A DNA stretch of 64,000 nt from assembly GCA_023375675.1 (NCBI GenBank), contig JALQBC010000006.1, positions 930,001-994,000 on the forward strand, read 5' to 3'. The translations under genes and the position numbers were made by a program. This DNA is from Cytospora piceicola. Lineage: Eukaryota > Ascomycota > Sordariomycetes > Diaporthales > Cytosporaceae. Below, piece by piece: positions 10,011 through 20,500 of the stretch (position 1 is its first letter; each line of letters opens with the position of its first letter). Under the pieces are notes generated by a model that worked only from the letters and a program-made list of their open reading frames with translations, was not told the DNA's origin and did not search any database.

Positions 10011-12854
10011 GGGACAAAAACATCTGCCACCGTGCAACCTGCAGACGCTGCAGACGACCCTCACGTCGTCTGCTGTGGACGCATGTGCCCTGCCTGCCAG
10101 CCAGCCAGTCTTCTGCCACTGCCTGCAAAGAAGCCTTGGTTTGATTGGCTTGCATTTGTTCTAGAACAGAACCCACTCAGCTTCGTCCCAAGACAATCCG
10201 GAGGCGGATCTTCACACACTGCACACCAACAATACATACGTACAAGACAAGGCCCCTGGAAAGCCATAGGAGACTCATAATAATACCTTGTTTATTTCTT
10301 TCCCTTCTTCTGTACCCCAGTGCCCCGTCACTCAGACATCTTACTGTTTCCCTTGAAACAGACGACTTTACTCAAGTACGCAACCGAGACGCAGTACTGA
10401 CGCCTTTCGACGACGAACAAACCGCCCATTCCCCCTCCCCCCCCTTCCCGCGCGGATCTGCATCCCAGAAACCTGGCTCTCAGGAACCGAAAGGGCTGCC
10501 GTGCTTTGCCCCAGGTCGTCTGATCTGTAGGCCTGCGGACGAGCTTGGTCGTGTGACCACAATTCTCGGCGGGATGCTTCTCACCTACACAACTACAATG
10601 CCCCAATTGGCCGCATACACCGATGCAGAGTCGATCATCTGAGTCCGTCGGCTTTCGGCTCGCCCCAGTGCCGGCACACACTCAATGGGGGAAGCATCAT
10701 CGATATGCAGCGCGCGCAATGCTACCGCACGCCCGTCACTGAGAGGTTTGCCTCTGCACACCCACTATACCCGTCGAGTGTCTGACAAGCCATGCTGATG
10801 TTGCCCTGTCATTGTCAGCCTCACCCCGCCTACCCGCACGAACTGGTTGCACGCAATCTTCTGCTTACGTGCCGCTCTATCTCACCGGTTTCAAAAACAC
10901 CTGCATCATATGACCTACACTGTCCTTTCTTTCCCCAACGACAATGCAACGTCCTTAACCCGCTGCGGCCCTTCCCTAGTCAAAGCCCCTGCATAAATAG
11001 TACGGTAGGTATAGATCAACTGCCCCTCCGCAGATGCAAGCGCATATAAGCGCATACAAGTGTATCGCGTGCTTGCTCATCCAGCGCTCATCCAGTGTCA
11101 GCTGCGTGACTACACCTCCACCCTGTATATGAACCGTCTTCTCTTCCGGGGGACCAATTTCAAGCGCTATCCAACAGCAGCAGCATGCCAACTCTCGAGA
11201 GGTCCTCATACACACAAGCTCAAGGATCTCAAGCTATTATCTCGCTAGGTTTGCTATGCATGCCTAACACGTGGATAACATGTAACATACACCCCCATTC
11301 CTCCTCCTCATTTTCCCCTCTTTCACATGCCAGAGGTCTGGTGGCAGGGGCCAATGGGACCCTGTGGAAAACTCCCAACTCTCACACTGCCCGTCTGCAG
11401 GAACCCACGCCCAGAACGGGGTCCAAGTCCAGATCTGTATGGCCGCTAAGCTGCTAAGTCGCAAGGGGTATGCAGAAGAGGGTGTGTTCATTTACGCAAG
11501 ATCCGAGACAATCTCGACGTTCGTCCGCCATGACCGAAAAATGAATCTATGTACGTTGTATGTGTATATGTCACGAGACCGCCGTCTCTTTTCCCCCACG
11601 GATTTGCTTTTTGCTTCCTCTTTCCACCCACGCCATACTGCGAGTCTTGACCCCGCCTGCATGAGCTCTTCTTTTCATAATCGTGGGGAATGGATGGAAT
11701 GAAAAGTGTCTCATCCTCCTCATGACACCTTGGAGGTGATTGATTTGATTTCGAGTATCCCGGAATCCCGCCGCACGATATTGCCGCCGGGCAGTTGCGC
11801 GCCGCCGCGCCTTGTTCCCTTTGCCAGGTGACCTATTCAGCCGCGGAGATAGTTAGGGTTTATCGTCGTGCGGACGACTTGGCTGTCCTTGTCTTCTTTT
11901 TCTTTTTTGTTTTGCTTCTTTAGATAGAGTTGCCACTGTCATTCACGAACCGCAACAGCTTTCACTCCCTAGAAGTGACTCCGCCATCATACCTACACCC
12001 CCGCACTCTTGTGGGCTTGCCCGTGACAGGGAGCCAGTCCGGCCGCCGCGCATCAGCAAGGCGTGTGGCAGGTCTGAGACAAAGGCGCGGGTGACAGACA
12101 CCCTCCTTTCAGCTGTTGGCAATGTTCTACTGTTCATTTGGTCCCTTTCGCAACGGGCCTTGGCGGGGTCCAAGTGACAGGTCTGGTTTGGGATCGGACC
12201 GCCGGAGCTGGCGGGCCTGTTGGGGATATTGCCTCGCGCGACTTTGGTCTTCCCGGCCCGATATTCAAATGATGCGAAGGTTTGTGTTTGTTCCACCAGG
12301 GAGCATGGGGATGTTGGACCGGATATTATCAACAATATGCGAGGCTAAAGAGCAAATACTATCCGCCCGCCATCGTTACCATTACCCTTCCGTGGATGTC
12401 ACTGGAATCGAAAAAAAGCCGACATCTTAGTAATATGCTGGTTATGACTTCCTCGATATCTGACTTTACCTGAAGACTACCTAGGTGTATGGCCATGAGC
12501 CGGTGGCAGTTCTCGCAGAAGTGCAAATGCAACGCAGCCGTTGTTTCTTCCCTTCCCCCATTGTTCAGACCCAAATGGGGGGCCAAATAGCTTTGTCCGT
12601 TGACCCTGGATTATCATACACGTGGTGCAAGCCGCAAAACGAGGCGTGCAGAAGAAAGCCATTCGTTCCTCTCCTCTTTTCCCCCGAATCCCGAACCCGC
12701 AGTCTGTTTTTCCCCTCGTACCGTAACGCCAAACAAAAAACCCCCCTTCGAGATTTTCAAGATGACTGGAAAACGCCGTACAACCTCGGAAAGAAGCAGG
12801 AAGAACGAAAGGGCAGGAAGAATTGACCTCCCGCGGGCGGGTCTCACCCGTAAT

Positions 12855-14907
12855 CTACGTGACGGTGTAGCCACCGTCGACGCGGAGGTCGGCGCCGGTG
12901 ACATAGTTGGCGGCATCAGACAGCAGGAAGGCCACGGGGCCCATAAGGTCCTCGGGCGAGCCCATCTTGCCCTGGGGGATGAGCGAGGTCCACTTCTGCT
13001 TGAGGTCCGGGTTGTCGTCGAGGATCTTCTTGGTGCTGTGGTGGGAGGGGTCGAGATGTGGTCAGCGTTTCAATCACTGCAAACAAGCCTGGGGTTGGGG
13101 GGGGGGGGGTGGGCGGATTGGAAATTAGAAGAAGAGAAGGACTTACAGGGCTGTGAGCATGTATCCGGGGGAGACGCAGTTGACGCGGATGCCGAGGTGA
13201 GCCCACTCGACGGCCAGGGACGCGGCCATGTGGCGGACGGCCGCCTTGGCCGAGTTGTAAGGCCTAGTTGTTGCACGATCTGGTCAGCTCACTATCCAAG
13301 AGTCTCACATGTGTCTTTCTTGCACCCGAGCTCCAGCTTTTTGGCTCAAAACCCAGGGGACGGCCTCGCTTCTGGTGTCTCTGCCGAGGCCCTGAGGAAC
13401 TCATATGGTTTGCTGTGAGGCCATGCTCAGGCTCAAGGCTTGGGTGGGTCTCTTCCCCCAAGGGGTTCATGTCGCCCAGAGAACCGACAGCGATTCTCCT
13501 GAGCTGCCTGGCAGAGACATTATTGCCCCGTGTTTGTCTCAGCGCCCGTTGCCCAGGCAGCCCAAGAAGCACTAGCTCCTGGGACATACCTTTCGGCAAT
13601 TACCACCACGATGCAATTACCACCACGATCTCAAGCGAGACAGAGGACAGGAATTCATGAGACGTCGGGAGGGTGTGGGGGGGTGGGGGTGGTTGAATGG
13701 GGTAGGTTAACTCACGCCTGAGGCTGGGGCACATTGACGACGGCGCCGCTCATGCTTCCGATAAAGACCATGCTTCCCTTAGCGTTGCGCTCCATGAGGT
13801 GGCGGGCGACGGCGGTGGCGAAGAGGTAGGTGCCGTCGACGTTGACGGCGAAGAGCTTGCGGAAGCGGTCGATGGGGTAGTCGGTGGCCTGGAAGTTCTC
13901 GGTGAAGCCGGCGCTGGTGACGAGGCTGTCGATGCGGCCGTGCTGGGCCAGGATCTCGGCGATGCAGGCCCGGACGCTCTCCGGGTCCGACACATCGGCG
14001 TAGTGGGCCGTCACGCGTGGGAGTCTGTGGTTGCTGGTCAGAGCTGTTCCTGTTGCTTTTCCTCGCAGCAGCAGCTGATGCTGCTGCCGCTGCTGGCTGT
14101 CCTGGTGGAGGCCGTTGAGGTTGGGACTGGAGGTAGTAGTGGAAACAGCGCTCTGGTGGTTGAGTTGGCTGGCTGGAGGAGAACTGGAACTGGTAACCCA
14201 CTTCTTGGCGTTAGGATTGTCTTTCTTGAACTGGTCCATGATGGCCTTGGCCTGGATCTCGGCTTCCTCCTCTGCGAGGGAGGACATGTATCGTTAGCAT
14301 CCCTTTAGCTTTTCAGGATCATCCCATACCCCGCCTGTCCAACCTGGCCACTTAGGCAAGGTGATTATCCCACCTTTCACTCCACGGTCACCAAGGTAGA
14401 TGAAACATCATGAAAGACAACCAAAGAAGCAAGTCAATAAGAAGAAGGAAACAAACAAAGAAACGTACTGTTCATATCCACAATGGCCAGGTCAGAGCCA
14501 GACACGACCATGCCCTGGCCCATGACGAGGCCCAGGCCCCTGGCGCCGCCGGTGACGACGCCGACCTTGCCCTCGAGGGAGAAGGTGGCCAGGGTGGGGT
14601 AGACGTGCATGCCGGCGCGGCCGGCGCCGGCGACGGGCTTGGAGCTGGGCATCTCGTGGTCCGGAGGGTACTCGACGGTGATACTGTCGTCCGTACGGGC
14701 AAAGGACCCGGCGTGCGCGGGCTCGTCCTTGTCCTTGTTGCTGGCCTGGTGCCGGGGGCGGGACTCCTTGACGTAGCTGCGGGTGGTGGTGCCGGTGCCG
14801 GTGGTGCCTGTGGCGAGGAGGGCGGCGGCGCTGGCAGGTCGGGCCGTGGCTGCTGGGCGGCGGCCGACGGCTCGGAGAGCTGCGGTGGTGGCTCGGTGGA
14901 GAGACAT
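12855..14907 (-). CDS. Short-chain dehydrogenase/reductase, arabinitol dehydrogenase-like, five exons
   Basis: Proposed exons are 14907-14469, 14271-14202, 14024-13716, 13263-13147 and 13035-12855, giving 371 residues with every junction in phase. An Ala/Arg/Thr-rich N terminus of about 50 residues lacks acidic residues and may target mitochondria. The Rossmann fold follows: [13 protein letters not shown] (TGxxxGxG cofactor motif), the conserved ADVSDPESV and SAG segment, NVDGTY, GSMSG, the catalytic YNSAK (Y-x3-K), [11 protein letters not shown] and a C-terminal RVDGGYTVT. The layout fits fungal polyol-type SDRs such as D-arabinitol 2-dehydrogenase and sorbose reductase, NAD(P)-dependent alcohol/ketone interconversion; the exact substrate is unknown. 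The second intron (14025-14201, donor GTGGGT) is 177 bp, a multiple of three with no in-frame stop, so it could be misread as coding. The third intron is 452 bp, long for this genome, and the fourth carries a poly-G run (about 13086-13100). Confidence 0.88.
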
Positions 14908-17562
14908 TGTGGTGTAACCGTTGTTGGGTGGTGTGTGTCTTTTAGGTGTCTTTGAGCGAAACGAGTCGCGTAAGAGAAGGGGAGGGAAGGAAGGAAGGGG
15001 TTGGTTATGTGGCTGGGTAAGTAAGTGAGTAAGAGTGTACGTGTTGTAAGTGTGTAAGTGAGTAGGATGATGTTGTCGTCGACGCGATGTAGAAGGAAGG
15101 AGGTAGGGAAGTGAGGGAGTGATTATCGTGAGGTTGCTGGTGGTCGAAGCTGAACTGGACAACAGCTTAAATAGACGCGACGGTGCTCTGTCGACCTTGA
15201 AGGCGAGCAGGGAGCAGAGCTCTAGGGTTGTCGACGGGGATGCAAGGCACGATGGTTGCTAGACTAGGTAGGGTGCAGCTACTCCAGTAGGAGGAGAGGT
15301 ACGTACCTAGGTAGGTATATGTGTGTGGCAATATGGTGAGGGCGGCGGGGTGGTAGCTATAAGTGTAGTAGTACCTACTTAGCAGGTAGGTACTTAGGTA
15401 GTCAGGTACTACCACTTGGTATTGTTTACGAGTAGCACTCCAGCTAATACTAAGTGCACTTGCGCCACTACAAGACCATCCCAAAAAGAGGCGTGAACTT
15501 GACAGCCTCCAAGCCACCCAGGTAGAAAGATGGGAGATGCGGGCTCGCTTCCCCTGGCTTCTTTCTAGAAAATGGGGTGGACTGTTGGACTGTTGGACTG
15601 TTCTAGACGTCTTGGTCACCAGGTGTTGTTGTTGTTGGCGGAGGATCTTCGGAAGTGCCCAGACGAGGCTGTGGAAAAGAAGAGACACGGGATCTGAGTA
15701 TGAGGGTGAAGTCGAGGGTGAGTGTGGTCCTCCTCCTCCTCTATGCTTGGCGTATTCGTGAGATGTTGGTTGCTGGTGGTGATATTGTTTTGTTGTTGCT
15801 GGGTAGAAGGAGGTGAATGGAGGTAGATGAAGGCGGTCACGATAGAGGAGAAAAACAGGAGACACAGACAAAGAGCCGACAGAAAGGAAATAAATGTACG
15901 AGTCTTTGACTCTGGTCACTTGATCCGCGTCATCTTCATTCCTTCATGCCAAATCACCCGCCAAGTGTATCTTGCTGTCCTGTCCTGTCCTGTCCTCCTT
16001 TTACTCGGTCAGTAAGAAAATAGTCTACACTTACTTATTTACTTACCTACCTAGGTACTTATGTACACTACTATGTACTCCTCTGTGTTGAGTGAGGTGA
16101 AGTCCGCCCTCCTCCATAGACAATAAGCCTTGACATCATCCCCAGAGCAGATCCGTTTCAGCTTTTTTGGAGAATGCACACCCGTGGTAGCGTGCAGCGT
16201 GCAGCGTACATACATACAGCGTATAGCGTACAAGCCCGTAGTGCCAAACGGAGCCTTACTCCTCTCCTCCTCCTTTCCCCCTTTCCTCCCCCAAAACACG
16301 GTCCGACCAACGGGATGCATCAGAGGCTGGCCGGCTTGCCTACCTTGGTATCTGAGTACCTAGAGGTGGGTATCCAAGTAAGTAGGCATCTAAGTACTTA
16401 AGTAGGTATCTTTCTGGAAGCCCCAGCAGTCCGGATCGAGTAGCCGATTGGACCACCCACCCCCTTAGCTGAAGTCATAATGTACCTTGGTACCTATAAC
16501 ACACCCACACTAGTCCGTCTACGTACCTGGGTATATCTTTTTATGGTTTTATGTACGTACTGTAACAACCCGTACGCCTGGGAACACTCGGGAAAAGCAA
16601 ACCAACCGACGCCCGCCTGCCGGGCCATATACATGGCACCTGGGGCAGATGGACACGTACCCGGGCGGCAGGAGGAAGCCAGAGCATGCTGCCACCCGTG
16701 CGGGACGTCACAAGGGGGGGGGGTGATGAGGCGTCGAGGCGTCGAGGCGTGAGGGCGACAGACTCCCGTCGGTAAGCCCATCCCGTCCATTCCATCCAAT
16801 GCCAAAACACTTCTCACTTGCATACAAGTCTCGTGAGCCGCAGATCTGACAACCCCCGGGGGGTCCGTCATGGTGTTTTTCTCCATCCGGTACATTATTA
16901 CATACAAGCCATCTAGTTGTAAGCCCGTTCAAGATCCCAGAAACACAATTCTATACATTAAATGTGCGTACCTATATCCACTTTGTCCTGTCTCGTGCCT
17001 CGCTCTCGTCTCGCATGGTATAAGTTCACCGCGTCGAATAGGAAAGGCTACCGTCCCAGGACTCGTGATTACGACACTGGCCATGGTTCCCTCGTCCCCC
17101 TTGGTTTTTATCCCATTCTCCGTCATTCCCGGGTATCCTCTTGCCTTACCTGTTTCCCAATCCCGAAAACCTTCTTCCTCCCCAATGATCTCTGTAGATT
17201 CTTGAGGATGTATAATCCAAGAAAAAGAAGAAAAGAAAAGAAAAGACAAGAAAAAGGAAAAACTTGTTGTTGTTGTTGGTGTTGGTGTTATTGTTGTTGG
17301 TTGTTGGCAAGGTTGTGATGCTGGTGGCGCTCGTGTCCAACCTGCGTGTGTTTTCTCCCGAACCAGCAACAACCGTGATGATCATGATGCTCCGATGACC
17401 ACCTGACCGCCACCAAGTCTAGCCAGGGCTGCCAGGCCGAAAACACGATACCTCGCAACTCACGCGGATCGTGTACGGTTTCGGTTTCGTATCTGCCCTT
17501 GACCTCCACAGTTTGCGCCTCCGCTCCTCCCTCTCCCTCGTGATGTCGCCTGTCTCCGACCC
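14908..17562. other. Intergenic, 2.65 kb, rich in short repeats
   Basis: Contains the upstream region of the dehydrogenase gene and the 3' flank of the 1504-residue gene. No coding region is supported. It carries several TACCTAGGTA-type clusters (15300-15320, 15373-15416, 16036-16060, 16343-16411), a TGTCC pentamer repeat (15975-15996) and A/G-rich then GTT-rich tracts (17217-17310). Confidence 0.5.
15975..15996. repeat. TGTCC pentamer repeat
   Basis: Four tandem copies of TGTCC, read directly. Confidence 0.75.
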
Positions 17563-20500
17563 CTAGTCATAGAGCCCAAACAGTTTCCTCAGCGCTCCAA
17601 ACTTCTTCTTCTTCTTCTCCCCGGCAACCTCGGGCTCGACACTATTCGTCTCGACCGTCTCGTCGTCACCAAAATGTCCATCGTCACCACCCACCTGCTC
17701 GACGTCGTCGTCATCGTCGTCGCTCGCCCCCTCCGCCTCGTCACCAGGGAGCGGCCAGTTCGAACCCCCGGCCGGCGTCGAGTTGGTCCTCTTCTGCAGC
17801 CGCGGCTTCCCCCCGTTCGCCCTGATGGCGTTGATCTCCTCGGCGCTGCGCTCCAGGTTCGTGTCCCTCCTCGCCGCGCTCTCCGACGGCTCGCGCCGTG
17901 AGATGCCGCCGCCGCCGCCCCGCTTCTTGTTGCGCCGGAGCACCGCGGACATGAACCCGCGGCGCGGCGTTGCCTTTCCGTCCTGGACGGTGGGCTCGGT
18001 CTGCGTTTCCGGCAGGAAGCCGCCCGAGGCGGGGCCGCCGGGCTGGGGGCTCTCGTCGCCGCCAACGTCGTCTCCGTCGGACAGCTCTTCCTCCTCGGGG
18101 AGCGGGGGGCTGGGCGCGTTCCTTGCCGGTCTGCCACCACGCATCGTCTTGGCGATGGTCATCCGCGGAAGCGTCTGGGGGGCCACATCCTCATCACTCG
18201 AGTCCCCAAAGCGGCTTGCAAACCGATGCGGGACATCGTCGTCATCGTCGCCGCTAGAGTCGTCGCCAAATCGCGAGGCTTTCTTGTTGCTCTTGGCCTT
18301 CTGGCCACCGAAGGGCCCCGGGAAGCGTAAATAGCCCATCCCGGAGTCCTGCGAGGCTCGCCGTTGAGTTTCGGTATCCCCACGCAGTGTCGTGCGCATT
18401 CTCCCGCTCGTGCTAACAGGCGGTGACATAGATCTCACCGAGAACCGGCTGGACTGCGGGCTCCTGGGCTCGTCCATGGAATTTGTGTCTGCCCTCAAGG
18501 TCTTGCGGAACCCGACACCCTGGCTTGTGGCGCGCGCACGCTTGAAGCTGCTGGTACTGTCGTCGGATCCGCGGCGGCGCAGTCTCGGCTGCCGGATGCT
18601 GGACAAATCCTGCCCCATTGACATGCTTCGTGCATGCCTGTTGGTGCCAGCAACTTCAGTAGTGGTCCCCAAAGATGGCTGGTAGGATATAGGTCGTCGC
18701 CGAAGCTTCGCTGGCTCCAGACTTTCCGAGCGCAGACTCTTGCGCATGCCACCGCCAGTCTCAGCAGGACGAGGACCCGCACCACGCATAGTCTTGCGCA
18801 TGTGTGATCCGGCCGCTTGCTGGGCAGGTACTGATTGAGCACGCAGACTGCTCTTCATGACTGGGTGGTGTTGATCCGCTTTCGTGCCCGGTTTGATCAT
18901 GTAGGTCCGCTGTGGATCGGCAGTCACCCGTTGCTGCTCAATGGCCCTTTTCTCGGCGGTCCTCCTCTCCAGGGACTTCTTCCGCTTGGGCTTGGGGTCT
19001 AGGTTGACTTCCTCGAGGTCGCCTTCAGCACCAGCCTCTTCAGCAGCGTCTACCTCTAGCTGGGCCTTCCTATCAGCGGTGAGGCCCCTCCAGTAAGCCT
19101 TCGCGGCTTCCCAGTCGCCCACAGGCTTGCCCGTATGCTGCTCTGTGGCTAGTACCACCGCAGCACGTTCTGATGAATTGACCATCGGTGTCGGGGTCAC
19201 AGATTCTGGTCGCGCAAACATGCTCTTGGGTGGTGATGTGTCCAAGTGGCTTTCTACGATTGCATCCATTGACTGGAATCCATCGCCCTCGACCTCGGCT
19301 AGATCTTCGTAGGCATCGCTGTAAACACTGCCCCCGTCGGATTCATCGGTCGGCTCAGAAATAGCGGGCTGTGTAGCAAGAACAGTGCTAGGAGTCTTCG
19401 TCGTAGGTTTTGCATCTTCCTTCTGCACCACAGGCTCGAATGTTACATGCCGCGTCGGCGCGGACGCATCAGTCGATGGGGGCCTACTGTTTGGAGAATT
19501 TGCGTCATCCAGGTCCGTATCCGTCTCCGTCTCTGGGTACTCGCCCGGGAAATGAATGTAGGAGCTTTGCTCTGACCTCATCTCCGAGGGACGAGGGCTC
19601 GGTTGTATGATCGCAATTGTAGGCACTTCCCCTGCCTGCAGATTGCGCATTGTTGGCGAGGGCTCTTCGGCAAAGTCCTTGATATCGACAGCAACCTGTG
19701 CACTGGCTACTTGGGCATCCGCAGATCCATTCGGAGGCGTTGACAGCTCGGCGATCAACGTCGGCGCCTGGCTAGCCCGACTATCCTCGGACACGAGCCT
19801 CGGCGTATCAGCCATCAGTGCAGCCTCACTGTCCAAGCTGTCGGCTTCCGAGTCATAGCCATTACCCTCGAGTGAGGTAACGACCGGCGGCAGCGGCTCA
19901 CGGAACTTGGAGGTGTTAGCCTCGTTCCTGGGCTCTTGCTCTTGGAGCATTTCGCCCAGAGCATGATCGTTAGACTGGCCCGCAATTGGTATAAGCGGGC
20001 GCTCTTCAGTGGCCAGTGGTGGTGACTTCCTGCCCCTGATGCTGCCGAAGGTGGGAAGCTCGGGTCTCGGCTTCATAATCTCGTCGTCGTCCAGCTGATT
20101 CGTCTCTTTCTTCTTGCCTAGTCCGACCTTACTGTACCACGGCCGCCTACCGGCGACCTGCGGGCTGGCCGGGACCGGACTGTTCGTCTCAACTCGACCG
20201 ACGGCCTCTCCGACCACGACCGTGTTCGCATCGTCGAAGCTCACCCGAACAGACTTCCTCCTAGTAGGAGTCACGGACTCCGGGGATGCGGCGCCGACGT
20301 CGGAACCCTCTGACATGCCTGTGGGAGACGCGCCACGAGACGGACTCTGCTGTTTCAGAGCCGACTTTCGAGGAGAGCTCGACCTGGGTGGAGGCTCATG
20401 CCTGACGGTAAGATTGTCTTGTACCGCTGCAAAGCGCGCCGTCCGTCCGGGGCTGACTGAGTGCCCTATTGACTCACGCCGCTGAGTCCGTGTGTCTGTA

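Larger units (their letters stand above)
6921..12854. other. Gene-poor gap of about 5.9 kb
   Basis: No gene can be supported. Open frames are short, start at non-ATG codons or have no domain, and composition is that of intergenic DNA. The gap holds a TG/TATG microsatellite (7923-7980), clusters of the TACCTAGGTA palindrome (8653-8706, 9314-9331, 12478-12487), a pyrimidine tract (9243-9279), an A run near 9497-9509, a GGACAT hexamer repeat (9983-10010) and a run of C near 10435-10446. The left part should include the 5' region of the DUF1752 gene. A long non-coding transcript, or a gene with many tiny exons, cannot be excluded. Confidence 0.5.

Noticed and set aside
9363..10680. Several overlapping plus-strand frames of 70-165 codons
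   Set aside because: They are built on A runs, hexamer repeats and CT-rich DNA, overlap each other in different frames and show no domain or splice logic.
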